DNA of 64,000 bases. It comes from Salinisphaera hydrothermalis. GTDB taxonomy: Bacteria > Pseudomonadota > Gammaproteobacteria > Nevskiales > Salinisphaeraceae. Below, piece after piece: positions 38,158-47,322 of the stretch. The number at the start of each line of letters is the position of its first letter. The stretch's first letter is position 1. Made by a program: the position numbers and the translations under genes. The notes beneath the pieces were generated by a model, which was not told the DNA's origin, searched no databases, and worked only from the letters and a program-made list of their open reading frames with translations. The DNA is taken from assembly GCF_040361195.1 (NCBI RefSeq), contig NZ_APNE01000016.1; one strand, given 5' to 3'.

Positions 38158-39123
38158 TCAGGAGGCGTCGAGGACGTTGTCGTCGGCGTGGCTGGCGACC
38201 GCGTCAGGTAGTAGCGTCACCCCGGCCGGGTCGCATTGCAGCACGGCTTCGCGCAGCGCGGTAATGGCCTTCGGTCGCGGGAAGCTGCGACGCCACGCGA
38301 TGGCGATCTGGCGTGTTGGCGGCTCGCCAGCGAACGGGCGCGTTTCCAGCAGACGGGATTCGGCCGATAGGTTCGGAATGGAGGAGCGCGGCAAAACGGT
38401 CACACCGAGGCCGCTGGCCACCATGTGCCGGATTGTTTCGAGGCTGGAGCCGGAACGCGTGCGACTGGCCTCCTCGGATTCGCGACACTCCGAGCACAGC
38501 GCGAGAACCTGATCGCGAAAGCAATGGCCCGGGCCCAGTAGCAAAAGATTGTCGCGCGCCAGCTCGTCGGGCTCGATCGCATCCCGTTCGGCCCAGGGAT
38601 GGTTCTGCGGCATGACGACCACGAACGATTCATCGTAAACCGGCCAGGTCGCCACGCCGGACACTTCATAGGGCATGGCGACAATGACGGCGTCGAGCTC
38701 GTTGTTGCGCAGCTGCTGGGTCAGGTTGCCGGTGAGGTTTTCCTCGATGATCAACGGCATCTCGGGCGTGGTTTCGCGCAGCCGCGGAATCAGATGCGGG
38801 AGCAGGTATGGGCCGACCGTATAGATCACGCCTAGACGCAACGGCCCCTTGAGCTCGTCGCGCCCCTGCTCGGCGACCGCTTCCAGCGCACTGACTTCGC
38901 CCAGCACGCGGTAGGCCTGCTCGATGATGCGTCGACCGATCGGCGTCACCCGGGCTTCGCCCCGGTTGCGCTCGAACACGGTGACGCCCAGTTCGCCCTC
39001 CAGCTTCTTGACCGCGACCGACAGCGTCGGCTGGCTGACGAACGCACGCTTGGCCGCGCGGCCGAAGTGGCGCTCCTTGTCGAGCGCGATCAGATACCGC
39101 AGTTCGGTGAGAGTTATATGCAT
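38158..39123 (-). CDS. oxyR: Hydrogen-peroxide sensor OxyR (LysR family)
   Basis: 321 residues. The N-terminal HTH (LRYLIALDKERHFGRAAKRA, then SQPTLSVAVKKLE) is near-identical in pattern to OxyR. The redox cysteines are visible in GPGHCFRDQVLALC, with the spacing of the E. coli C199-C208 pair, so peroxide sensing by disulfide formation is expected. The C-terminal tail is extended by about 20 residues. It lies between hemF and slt, all on the minus strand. Target genes (katG, ahpC) are not in the window. Confidence 0.93.
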   Translation of the reverse strand: MHITLTELRYLIALDKERHFGRAAKRAFVSQPTLSVAVKKLEGELGVTVFERNRGEARVTPIGRRIIEQAYRVLGEVSALEAVAEQGRDELKGPLRLGVIYTVGPYLLPHLIPRLRETTPEMPLIIEENLTGNLTQQLRNNELDAVIVAMPYEVSGVATWPVYDESFVVVMPQNHPWAERDAIEPDELARDNLLLLGPGHCFRDQVLALCSECRESEEASRTRSGSSLETIRHMVASGLGVTVLPRSSIPNLSAESRLLETRPFAGEPPTRQIAIAWRRSFPRPKAITALREAVLQCDPAGVTLLPDAVASHADDNVLDAS

Positions 39124-39142
39124 CGCCTATCGAGCTTATAGT

Positions 39143-40081
39143 CTATTCCGCCGCCAGCCAATTACGCGGCGTCAGAAAGCGATCGGTCAGATCGGCTTCG
39201 GGCGAGTCAGGCTCGGGGTTGAAGCCGTATTGCCAGGCGGCCAGCGGCGGCATCGACATCAGGATCGACTCGGTGCGACCGCGCGATTGCAGGCCGAACA
39301 GCGTGCCGCGATCGTAAAGCAGGTTGAACTCGACGTAGCGGCCGCGCCGATAGAGCTGGAACGCGCGCTCGCGTTCGCCCCAGGCGTGATGCCGTCGTTT
39401 TTCCACGATCGGGGCGTAGGCGTCGACGAAGCCGTCGCCCACCGACTGCACGAACGCCAGCGAATCGGCGAAGCCCAGCTCGTCGAAATCGTCGAAGAAC
39501 AGCCCACCCACGCCGCGGGTTTCGTCGCGATGGGGCAGATAGAAATATTCGTCGCACCACTGTTTGAAGCGCGGATACAAATCGTTGCCGAACGGCGCGC
39601 AGGCGGCGTGCGCCGTTTCGTGCCAGGCGACGGCGTCGTCCTCGAAGGGATAGTACGGCGTCAGGTCGAATCCGCCACCGAACCACCAGACCGGATCCTC
39701 GCCTTCTTTTTCCGCAACGAACAGGCGCACATTCGCATGCGACGTGGGTACGTACGGATTGCGCGGGTGGATCACCAGCGACACGCCGGAAGCGATGAAC
39801 GATCGTCCCGCCAATTCCGGCCGACGCGCGGAAGCCGAGGCCGGCAGTTCGCTGCCGAGCACGCGGGAGAAATTTACCCCGGCGCGTTCGAACACCTCGC
39901 CATCGGCCAGCACGCGCGTGTCACCGCCGCCGCCTTCCTTCCGCGTCCAGGTATCGGCGTGGAAGCGCGCCTCGGGTTCGAAGGCCTCCAGGCGTTCGAC
40001 GATGCGATTCTGTAGATCGCGGAAATAGGCGATGGCGGCATCGGGATCGGCAATGTCGCGCGTAGCGGATGATTCAGCCAC
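39143..40081 (-). CDS. hemF: Oxygen-dependent coproporphyrinogen-III oxidase HemF
   Basis: 312 residues, the usual length. It decarboxylates coproporphyrinogen III to protoporphyrinogen IX using O2. Diagnostic segments: the GGGGDTRVLADGEVFERAGVN-type block (split across residues 50-72), FGGGFDLTPYYP, GGLFFDDFDE and EFNLLYDRGTLFGLQ. The GTG at 40081 is chosen as start: GAGG lies six bases upstream and it overlaps the tsaC stop by eight bases, so translation is coupled. The longer frame to 40261 is an artefact of that overlap. Confidence 0.94.
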   Translation of the reverse strand: MAESSATRDIADPDAAIAYFRDLQNRIVERLEAFEPEARFHADTWTRKEGGGGDTRVLADGEVFERAGVNFSRVLGSELPASASARRPELAGRSFIASGVSLVIHPRNPYVPTSHANVRLFVAEKEGEDPVWWFGGGFDLTPYYPFEDDAVAWHETAHAACAPFGNDLYPRFKQWCDEYFYLPHRDETRGVGGLFFDDFDELGFADSLAFVQSVGDGFVDAYAPIVEKRRHHAWGERERAFQLYRRGRYVEFNLLYDRGTLFGLQSRGRTESILMSMPPLAAWQYGFNPEPDSPEADLTDRFLTPRNWLAAE

Positions 40082-40643
40082 GGATAACCTCGTTGGTGCA
40101 GGCGTCACGGATGGTGCTGGCACGCCCAGGCGTATCGAGCCGGCCGCCGAGAACCATATCGACACGGTCGCCGAAGCGGGCCCGCGCGCGCCAGGTCGAA
40201 GTAACCGGCGGACACCCGGTGACGTTGGCGCTGGTGGAGACGATCGGGCCACCGAATGCATGACAAAGCGCGCGCGTCAGCCCGTGGGCGGTTTCGCGCA
40301 AGGCGATGGTCGGTTGGCCGCCGGTTAGCCACCGGGGCGCATCGGCGCGTGCCGGCAGCAGCCAGGTGACGGCACCGGGCCAGGCTTCGACGGCCCGCCG
40401 CCAGGCTGTATCGGCGGCCGGGTCGACCAGGGGTGCGAGCTGAGCCGCATCGGCCGCTACCACGATCAGCCCGCGCGACACATCGCGTTGTTTGGCCGCG
40501 AGTACCCGCCAGACGGCGTCTGCGTCGTAGGCATCGGCCGCCAACCCCCATACGCCTTCGGTGGCGTGCGCAACGATACCCCCGTCGGCGAGCGTACGAG
40601 CAGCGTGTCGTAGTCGGTGCGGCGAGACATGAATATCGAGCAT
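40074..40643 (-). CDS. tsaC: L-threonylcarbamoyladenylate synthase TsaC
   Basis: 189 residues, Sua5/YciO/YrdC domain only. It makes threonylcarbamoyl-AMP from Thr, bicarbonate and ATP, the substrate used by TsaD for t6A37 in tRNA. The ATEGVWGLAADAYD substrate pocket, the KQRDVSRGLIVVA block and IVSTSANVTG are typical. The start at MLDIHVSPHRL (40643) fits the family length. Located downstream of topA, as yrdC follows a topoisomerase-like gene in E. coli, and coupled to hemF. Confidence 0.92.
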   Translation of the reverse strand: MLDIHVSPHRLRHAARTLADGGIVAHATEGVWGLAADAYDADAVWRVLAAKQRDVSRGLIVVAADAAQLAPLVDPAADTAWRRAVEAWPGAVTWLLPARADAPRWLTGGQPTIALRETAHGLTRALCHAFGGPIVSTSANVTGCPPVTSTWRARARFGDRVDMVLGGRLDTPGRASTIRDACTNEVIRG

Positions 40644-40829
40644 GACCGAATCCCTGAAAAGAAAGCGTCCCCGGTGGGCCCAGCCCGCGGTTCCAGAAAC
40701 GTGCTGCAACGTCGAGCGAGTCCGCGCTGGTTGGCCGCCGATGCCTAATGCATGACGGCGACCGGCAGCGTTACGAGTCCGGATCGTGCCACATCACGAC
40801 ACAGCGACTCGTCTCTACCGGACTCGCGC

Positions 40830-40863
40830 GCGGCGCTCGGGCGAAATCTCAACACGCCCAGTA
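40830..40863. repeat. Degenerate MITE-like end, copy D
   Basis: In the 390-base gap between tsaC and topA. GGCGCTCGGG followed by CGAAATCTCAACACGCCCAGTA resembles the right end of copies A and B (CGAAACCTCAACACACCCTAGT in A). Only the end is recognisable; probably a decayed copy. Confidence 0.45.
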
Positions 40864-40984
40864 AAAACGGCTACGAATTGTACGCCGGTTGACAGATTTC
40901 GGGGTGCGGATTCGAACGGGATAATCACGCTGATCGTCGTGGCGGGCGTCAGCGGTCAACGCCGACGGAGCTGCCTCGCCATGG

Positions 40985-41015
40985 GACGGGCGCTGCAGCT
41001 TGGCCAGCGCCCGTC
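40985..41015 (-). terminator. Strong hairpin after topA (terminator-like, no T-tract)
   Basis: Perfect 11-bp stem (GACGGGCGCTG at 40985-40995 and CAGCGCCCGTC at 41005-41015) starting 20 bases beyond the topA stop. There is no U-run on the minus strand, so it may stabilise the mRNA end rather than terminate. Confidence 0.35.
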
Positions 41016-41034
41016 ATGTCCGCGCCGGGTCGCG

Positions 41035-43575
41035 TTACGTCGAGGCCTGGCCGCCGGAGGATGAGTCGCCGCTGGTCTTGCTCTTCGCGGTGCTCTTCTT
41101 GCTCGACGCGCTCTTGGTTTTGGGCGAGGCGGATTTCTTGGTAGCGGTCTTGCCGTTGGCCGTCTTGCTCTTGGACGTCTTGGCTTTGGAGGTTTTCGCC
41201 TTGGACGCCGACGATTTGCTCGTCTTGGCGCTGCTCGAGGCCTTCTTGCTCGCGCTGGTCTTGGCGTTCTTGCGGCCGCGCTTCTTCTTTTCCGGCGCCT
41301 TGGCGATGATCTCCTGGCACTGTTCCAGAGTCAGCGACTCGGGCTCCATGTCCTTCGGTACGCTGGCGTTCTTCTTGCCATCGGTGATGTACGGACCGAA
41401 CGGGCCGTGCTGGACCTTGATGCCCTCGGCCTCGAAGTGCTTGATCAGCTTCTTCGCGTCCGCTTCTTTCTTTTCGGCAATGACTTCCAGCGCGCGCTCT
41501 TTCGAGATCGTGTACGGGTCGTCTTCCTTGAGCGAGGCGAATTTCTTGCCGTAGCGGACGTAAGGCCCGAAGCGGCCGATGTTGACCTGGATCTCCTCGC
41601 CCTCGGGCGTTTCACCCAGATCGCGCGGCAGGTTGAACAGATACAGCGCTTCGTCGAGCGTGATCTTGTCCATGTCCTGGCCCTTGCGCAGGCCGGCGAA
41701 CTTGGGTTTCTCCTCGTCGTCCTTGGAGCCGATCTGCACGAACGGGCCATAGCGGCCGATGCGCACGATCACCGGCTTGCCGGTCTTGGGGTCGGTGCCG
41801 AGTTCGCGCGCCTGGGCCACTTCCTCGCGCGAGAGATCCTGCTTGGACTCGATCTGGTCGGAAAAACGCTCCCAGAATTCGGCCAGCAGCGGGCGCCAGT
41901 CCTGTTCGCCGCGGGAGACGGCGTCGAGCCGGTCTTCCAGATTGGCGGTGAACTCGTAGTCGACGTAGCGGGTGAAGTGATCGGTCAGGAACTTGTTGAC
42001 GATCTTGCCCAGCGGCGTCGGCATGAAGGCCTTGCCGTCCATCTCGACGTATTCGCGATCCTGCAGCGTGGAGATGATCGCGGCATAGGTCGACGGCCGG
42101 CCGATGTCGTATTCCTCGAGCGTCTTCACCAGCGCGGCCTCGGTAAAGCGCGGCGGCGGCTCGGTGAAGTGCTGGGTCGGCACGATTTCGGCCAGGTCGA
42201 TGGTTTCGCCTTCTTCCAGCGCGGGCAAGCGTTTATCGTTGTCGTCCTCGGCCTTGTCGCCGTCGTCGCGGCCTTCCTTGTAGACCGACAGGAAGCCGGG
42301 CTCGCGCAGGGTGCGGCCGCTGGCGCGGAACAGATGCCGGTTGTCCTCGCCCGCGGCCAGATCGGCCGACACCGTATCGAACAGCGCGTGCACCATCTGG
42401 CTGGCGACAGTGCGCTGCCAGACCAGCTCGTACAGCCGGAACTGGTCCGAGGTCAGATATTGCTTGATCTCGCTCGGGATGCGCGCGCTCGCGGTCGGAC
42501 GGATGGCCTCATGGGCCTCTTGGGCGTTCTTCGACTTGGTCTTGAACGTGCGCGGGCTGTCCGGGAGATTTTTGTCGCCGTAGCGATCGCCGATCATCTG
42601 GCGAATCTCGGTCAGCGCGTCATTGGCGAGATTCACCGAGTCGGTTCGCATGTAAGTGATCAGACCGGTTTCTTCACCGTCGCCGAGCTTCACGCCTTCG
42701 TACAGGCCCTGCGCGGTGCGCATGGTGCGCCGGGCGTTGAAGCCGAGCTTGCGCGCGGCTTCCTGCTGCAGCGTGGAGGTCGTGAACGGCGGCGACGGAT
42801 TGCGCCGGCGCTGTTTCTTCTCGACCGTGGCCACGCGCAGCTTGCCCTGAGCGGCCGCCACGAGTTTTTCATAAGCGGCGTCGGCGCCGCCCTGGTCGTT
42901 GATGGTGAACTGTTCGATCTTCTCGCCGTCGAGCTGGGACAGGCGCGCGGAGAACGGGATGTCGTCCTTCTCGGCCTTGGCTTCGATGCGCCAGTATTCT
43001 TCGGGCACGAAGGCTTCGATCTCGGCATCGCGCTCGCAGATCAGGCGCAGCGCCGGGCTTTGCACGCGCCCGGCCGACAAGCCGCGCTGGACTTTCTTCC
43101 ACAGCAGCGGCGAGAGATTGAACCCCACCAGATAATCCAGTGCGCGTCGGGCCTGCTGGGCGTTGACCAGATCGTCGGAAATCGTGCGCGGATGCTCAAC
43201 GGCGTGAGCCACGGCGCGCTTGGTGATCTCGTGAAAGACCACGCGAGCGACATGCTTGTTCTCGAGCAAGCCGCGGTCCTTGAGCAGCTCCAGCAGATGC
43301 CAGGCAATCGCTTCGCCTTCGCGGTCCGGGTCAGTCGCGAGCAGCAGCGTATCCGACTGCTTCAGCGACTTCGCGATCTTGTCGACCTGCTTGGCGTTGC
43401 GGTCGATGATGTCGTAGTGCATCGCGAAGTCGTTTTTCGTGTCGACCGCGCCTTCCTTCGGGATCAGATCGCGCACGTGGCCGTACGAAGCCAGGACCTG
43501 ATAGTCCTTGCCCAGATACTTCTCGATGGTCCGGGCCTTGGCCGGGGACTCCACGATGACGAGATTTCGGCTCAT
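41035..43575 (-). CDS. topA: DNA topoisomerase I with C-terminal repeat domains and histone-H1-like tail
   Basis: 846-residue type IA topoisomerase that relaxes negative supercoils. TOPRIM motifs are at the N terminus (IVESPAKARTIEKYLG, TDPDREGEAIAWH); the catalytic Tyr lies in GLITYMRTDSV; the RRALDYLVGFNLSPLLW block follows normal order. The C terminus does not carry the Cys4 zinc ribbons of E. coli TopA; instead it has three repeats with the pattern GxxGPxV/I (about residues 600-730), and then a roughly 75-residue tail of Lys, Ala, Ser and Thr that resembles eukaryotic H1 or AlgP tails and should bind DNA. Next genes on this strand are tsaC and hemF. Confidence 0.96.
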   Translation of the reverse strand: MSRNLVIVESPAKARTIEKYLGKDYQVLASYGHVRDLIPKEGAVDTKNDFAMHYDIIDRNAKQVDKIAKSLKQSDTLLLATDPDREGEAIAWHLLELLKDRGLLENKHVARVVFHEITKRAVAHAVEHPRTISDDLVNAQQARRALDYLVGFNLSPLLWKKVQRGLSAGRVQSPALRLICERDAEIEAFVPEEYWRIEAKAEKDDIPFSARLSQLDGEKIEQFTINDQGGADAAYEKLVAAAQGKLRVATVEKKQRRRNPSPPFTTSTLQQEAARKLGFNARRTMRTAQGLYEGVKLGDGEETGLITYMRTDSVNLANDALTEIRQMIGDRYGDKNLPDSPRTFKTKSKNAQEAHEAIRPTASARIPSEIKQYLTSDQFRLYELVWQRTVASQMVHALFDTVSADLAAGEDNRHLFRASGRTLREPGFLSVYKEGRDDGDKAEDDNDKRLPALEEGETIDLAEIVPTQHFTEPPPRFTEAALVKTLEEYDIGRPSTYAAIISTLQDREYVEMDGKAFMPTPLGKIVNKFLTDHFTRYVDYEFTANLEDRLDAVSRGEQDWRPLLAEFWERFSDQIESKQDLSREEVAQARELGTDPKTGKPVIVRIGRYGPFVQIGSKDDEEKPKFAGLRKGQDMDKITLDEALYLFNLPRDLGETPEGEEIQVNIGRFGPYVRYGKKFASLKEDDPYTISKERALEVIAEKKEADAKKLIKHFEAEGIKVQHGPFGPYITDGKKNASVPKDMEPESLTLEQCQEIIAKAPEKKKRGRKNAKTSASKKASSSAKTSKSSASKAKTSKAKTSKSKTANGKTATKKSASPKTKSASSKKSTAKSKTSGDSSSGGQAST

Positions 43576-43689
43576 CGACTCACACTTTGAAGGAATGAAT
43601 ATCGGGCCGGGCCCGCTGCGTGGCGAACCCTAGCACAGCCTTTGAAGCACGCGCGATGCGCCAGCGTCAAGATGGCCTGCCCGGGCGAT

Positions 43690-43926
43690 GCGGCCCAGAC
43701 AGGCGCTTTTCAAGAGCGCGGGATACAAGCCATGGCCTGCCAGAGAAGGCCTGGCAGCGATTCGACAGGGTGGGCAAGGTCAGCCCGCCCAGGAAAAATT
43801 CATTCAGGGGCGCGCTGCGCTTTGGCGATTGCGGGTCGTGGCACGTCGCCGCGCGGTCCCGTGTTTTTCACGCCCGGGTTTGTGGGCGCCAACGCGGCGC
43901 TCGCACAAAAACCTCAACAGACCCTA
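43690..43926. repeat. MITE-like repeat, copy B
   Basis: Fills most of the 350-base gap between topA and smg. Its right end TAGGGTCTGTTGAGGTTTTT (read on the minus strand from 43926) supplies the TAG stop of smg. Shares at least 150 bases of block similarity with copy A. Non-coding; the left end is not resolved. Confidence 0.65.
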
Positions 43927-44397
43927 GTGGCTTGCGCCGGGCGCCTCCGCATGCAGCATCGCTTCCATGCGGGCTTGCGCGGTGTCGTGGCCGTCGGCGG
44001 AGGACAGCACCATCATCACGACCCATTTCACCTGTTCCAGCTCCGCGCCGTCGTATTCGTCGTCGACCAGCGCCATCAGGCGATCGATGACCAACTCGCG
44101 ATTGGCGGCCGAGAGCACGCCGGCGCGTTCGAGCCGGGCGATATAGCCGCGACATTCGGCGTCGAGCACATACAGCTCGGGACCGGCATAGATGCGGATG
44201 CTGTCGTTCGAGGGCGGGGTGATCGGCGCGCGCCCTTCCGGCTGAGCCGCGCGCAGCCAGTCGAAGGCATCGTCGATCTCGTCGGGGAAGAATCCGGCAT
44301 CGCCCAGATCCTGGCGGACGTCGCCGGTGGCGCCTACGTCCGTCAACGAAAAGTTCTCGAACAGATACAGCAGGACGTCCAGGACATTCTCGTTCAT
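43924..44397 (-). CDS. smg: Smg family protein (DUF494)
   Basis: 157 residues, about the family length. NVLDVLLYLFENF at the start, the LGDAGFFPDEIDDAFDWLRAL-like block and the LDEQVKWVVMMVL-type close (here LEQVKWVVMMVLSS) identify DUF494. Members are conserved beside dprA in gammaproteobacteria; the function is unclear. The frame open to 44529 is not homologous; MNENV at 44397 is the start. The stop codon is formed by the end of a repeat element, so the extreme C terminus (PGASH) may differ from relatives. Confidence 0.9.
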   Translation of the reverse strand: MNENVLDVLLYLFENFSLTDVGATGDVRQDLGDAGFFPDEIDDAFDWLRAAQPEGRAPITPPSNDSIRIYAGPELYVLDAECRGYIARLERAGVLSAANRELVIDRLMALVDDEYDGAELEQVKWVVMMVLSSADGHDTAQARMEAMLHAEAPGASH

Positions 44398-44443
44398 GGC
44401 ACAGACTCTACCATGATGACCCCGAGCGGCGCGCGGCGCCAGG

Positions 44444-45559
44444 TCAGGCAGAGCGGATGTAGGCGCCGCCGGCCACGGCCTGCACGCGGCCTTCCAACTC
44501 CAGGATGAGCAACGTCGACGACACGGCATCGGCCTTCCAGCCAGTGCGCGCGACCAGGTCGTCGATACGTACCGGATCGTGGCCGATCGCGGTCAGCAAT
44601 TCGTCGCTGTCGTCCTGGCCGGTCGACTCGGCGGCTGTCGACGTTTTCATGCCCGCTTCGATTCCAGTTGTCGGGCGACGACGATAGCCGCCGATCGAGC
44701 CCGCGATCTCCTCGAGGATATGGTCGGTGGTCTCAACCAGCTTGGCGCCTTCGCGGATAAGCTGGTGGCAGCCGCGCGCCAGCGGATTATGGATCGAGCC
44801 GGGCAGGGCAAAGACCTCGCGATTGGCGGCGCTGGCCATGCGCGCCGTGATCAGCGAACCAGAGGCCCGCGCGGCCTCGACCACCAGCGTAGCGGTGCAC
44901 AGCCCCGCGATGACGCGGTTGCGACGGGGGAAATTGCCGCGTGCCGGGTGCGTACCCAGGCCAAACTCCGACAATAGTAGGCCGCGCTCGGCGATACGCT
45001 CGGCCAGTGCCTTGTTCGCGGCGGGGTAGACGCGATCGAGCCCGGTGCCGGTGACGGCGATGGTGAAGCCGTCGGCATCCAGCGCGCCTTCGTGAGCGGC
45101 GGCATCGATGCCGCGTGCCAGGCCGGAGACGACCACCAGCCCGGCCGCCGCGAGGGCGCGGCCGAACTCATGCGCGGCCTCGCGCCCGGCGTGCGTGGGA
45201 TTGCGACTGCCGACGATGGCGATGGCCGGATAATCGAGCAGGTCGAGATCGCCGAGCGCATACAGCCAGGGCGGCGGCGGGTCGAGTTCAGCCAGCGCGG
45301 CCGGATACGACGCATCGTCAACGGTCAAAAAATGATGCCCGTCCTCGGCCAGCCAGGCCTCGGTCGCGGTCAGGCCGTCGCCGGGCGGTTCGGCCAGCGC
45401 ACGCCGCGTCGGCGCGGACAGTCCGACCTCACGCCAGGCCGTATCGCTTCCAGCCAGGGCGGCCTCGACGCTGCCGAAACGCTCGATCAGGCGCGCGGCC
45501 AGCGTGGCCCCGATACCGGGGGTGGTTGCCAGTCGCAGCCAGGCCGCCCGATCGGTCAT
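44444..45559 (-). CDS. dprA: DNA-processing protein DprA
   Basis: 371 residues. DprA protects incoming single-stranded DNA during transformation and loads RecA. The N-terminal HhH/SAM-like region (TTPGIGATLAARLIERFGS), the Rossmann core (AIVGSRNPTHAGREAA, VVSGLARGIDAAAHEGAL, PRRNRVIAGLC) and a C-terminal winged helix (about residues 315-371) are all present. ATG overlaps the stop of the upstream LysM gene by four bases (coupled). The conserved lysM-dprA-smg order supports the call. Confidence 0.95.
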   Translation of the reverse strand: MTDRAAWLRLATTPGIGATLAARLIERFGSVEAALAGSDTAWREVGLSAPTRRALAEPPGDGLTATEAWLAEDGHHFLTVDDASYPAALAELDPPPPWLYALGDLDLLDYPAIAIVGSRNPTHAGREAAHEFGRALAAAGLVVVSGLARGIDAAAHEGALDADGFTIAVTGTGLDRVYPAANKALAERIAERGLLLSEFGLGTHPARGNFPRRNRVIAGLCTATLVVEAARASGSLITARMASAANREVFALPGSIHNPLARGCHQLIREGAKLVETTDHILEEIAGSIGGYRRRPTTGIEAGMKTSTAAESTGQDDSDELLTAIGHDPVRIDDLVARTGWKADAVSSTLLILELEGRVQAVAGGAYIRSA

Positions 45560-46719
45560 GTGGCGTCCGGCGAATGCACGACATCGTCGACGTGAATAGC
45601 GCGGGTTGCGTGCATCACCAGCGCAAAGCTGACTTTCTTGTCGACCTTGAACACCATCAGGTAGCCCGCCTCGACTTCCGGAAGTTTCACTTCTCCGCCG
45701 GCCACCGGGTCCGGCACGGTGCGACCGGCTTTGTAGATATCGAGCACGTCGCCCCGACGCAGGCCGATGTTCCGGCCGCGATCGAGCGTGACCACATCGT
45801 ATTGGCCGATCTCGCTGACACCGCCGTAAACCGAAATGATGTGGGCACTGAGCGGCTTGTCCAGGGCGTGGGGATAGAAGTCGTGCAGCAGGTCCGCGTC
45901 GGCTACCGGCAGCAGTCGGTCGCCGGGTCGGGCCTCGCGATATGACTTGTCGATGGTGGCGGTCGCGACATGTTTGCCGAACGACTGAACCGTCACGCGG
46001 CCGACGGGCACCGCCTTGCGGCCGAGTACCTGGTTGGTTCTGGCGTCGCGATACGGCCCTTCCGGATGCACCAGCTCGTAGCGATCGGGGCCGGACGGTT
46101 TCGCGCCACGAACATAGACCGTGGCCCCGTTGCCGGCGACCAGATGCTGGTCGTCGAACGAGACCACGTAGGGCGCGTTCTCAAGCGTATCTTCATCGAC
46201 CAGGCGCGGGCTTTCCAGAAAATCGCGGATCGCCGAATACGGAATGACCGGGATGGCCTCCGACAGCGGCTCTTCGCGCACCTTGGGTTCCAGACGTATG
46301 GTCTCGTCGCGGGCGACGCGGGGTTGCCCATCCATGCCGCGTGTCAGCACGAGCACTTCGCCGGGGTAGATCCGGTGCGGGTTGGCGATGTCGGGGTTGG
46401 CATCCCAGAGTTGTGGCCAATACCACGGATCATCGAGGTACTTGCCGGCGATAGCCCATAGCGTATCGCCGCGCTTGACCACGTAGCGCAGCGGCGCATC
46501 GGCGCGCATATGGTTGGCCAGATCCGAGGTGTGCAAGTTCTGCGGCGCGGGGGCGGGCGTCGAGGGCAGGGGCGTTGTGGCGCGCGGGCCCGATGCGTCG
46601 GTGGCCGTCGTGTCGTGCGATGTCGGCGGCTGTCGGCCGGGTGTATGGGCACAGCCGGCCATGAGCACTGCCAGGCCGAGCCCGACGAGTCGTCTTCCCC
46701 CAATCCGCGTATGCCTCAA
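45556..46719 (-). CDS. LysM-domain lipoprotein upstream of dprA
   Basis: 387 residues. The N terminus has a lipobox (LAVLMAGC, Cys near residue 25), so it is probably a membrane-anchored lipoprotein facing the periplasm. A Pro/Thr-rich linker is followed by one LysM domain (YVVKRGDTLWAIAGKYLDDPWYWPQLWDANPDI), which binds peptidoglycan, and a large C-terminal domain of unknown role. A TTG at 46719 is chosen: GGGGAG lies eight bases upstream and the signal sequence follows directly, while the ATG at 46779 lacks support. Divergent from def, the conserved arrangement. Confidence 0.88.
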   Translation of the reverse strand: MRHTRIGGRRLVGLGLAVLMAGCAHTPGRQPPTSHDTTATDASGPRATTPLPSTPAPAPQNLHTSDLANHMRADAPLRYVVKRGDTLWAIAGKYLDDPWYWPQLWDANPDIANPHRIYPGEVLVLTRGMDGQPRVARDETIRLEPKVREEPLSEAIPVIPYSAIRDFLESPRLVDEDTLENAPYVVSFDDQHLVAGNGATVYVRGAKPSGPDRYELVHPEGPYRDARTNQVLGRKAVPVGRVTVQSFGKHVATATIDKSYREARPGDRLLPVADADLLHDFYPHALDKPLSAHIISVYGGVSEIGQYDVVTLDRGRNIGLRRGDVLDIYKAGRTVPDPVAGGEVKLPEVEAGYLMVFKVDKKVSFALVMHATRAIHVDDVVHSPDAT

Positions 46720-46802
46720 ACCGTTATACTCCCCGGATTTCGATCGCCGGCCGCAGCTTTTCCGCCGCCGTCTGAACAATCGACGTCAACTGCCGACAGA
46801 AT

Positions 46803-47318
46803 ATGGCCATTCTCGAGATTTTGCATTTCCCGGACCCGCGGCTGCGTGAGGTCACCGAACCGATTACCGTGTTCGACGAGGCGCTGTCGCGTTTCATCGA
46901 CGACATGTTCGACACCATGTACGACGCGCCGGGCGTCGGTCTTGCCTCGACCCAGGTGGGCGATACGCGGCGTGTGGCGGTCATGGACTGCTCCGAGGAC
47001 AAGAGCGAACGCATCGTGATGTGCAATCCGCGCATCCTGTGGGCCGAAGAAGACGAAGTGGTCGACGAAGGCTGTCTTTCGGTGCCGGATCACTACGACC
47101 GCGTCACCCGCGCCACGCGCCTGCGCTTCGCCGCCCAGGACCGCGACGGCACGGAATACGAAATGGACGCCGAAGGCCTACTGGCGCAGTGCGTGCAGCA
47201 CGAGCTCGCTCATCTCGACGGCGGGCTGTATATCGACAAGCTCTCGCGGCTCAAGCGCGAGCGCATCCGACGCAAGCTGGCCAAGGCCGCCAAGCGCGAC
47301 AGCGCCAAGGCCGACTGA
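46803..47318 (+). CDS. def: Peptide deformylase
   Basis: 171 residues. Removes the formyl group from nascent N-terminal methionine. The three motifs are visible: GVGLASTQVG, EGCLSVP (zinc-ligand Cys) and QHELAHLDG (the HExxH metal site). Fmt, which attaches the formyl group to Met-tRNA, follows four bases later and rsmB overlaps fmt, giving the conserved def-fmt-rsmB operon. The start MAILEILHFPDPRL is standard. Confidence 0.97.
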   Translation: MAILEILHFPDPRLREVTEPITVFDEALSRFIDDMFDTMYDAPGVGLASTQVGDTRRVAVMDCSEDKSERIVMCNPRILWAEEDEVVDEGCLSVPDHYDRVTRATRLRFAAQDRDGTEYEMDAEGLLAQCVQHELAHLDGGLYIDKLSRLKRERIRRKLAKAAKRDSAKAD

Positions 47319-47322
47319 CGCG

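Noticed and set aside
41407..43590. 727-codon open frame antisense to topA
   Set aside because: Shadow frame produced by codon bias of topA; no recognisable domain, and it covers the catalytic region of TopA.
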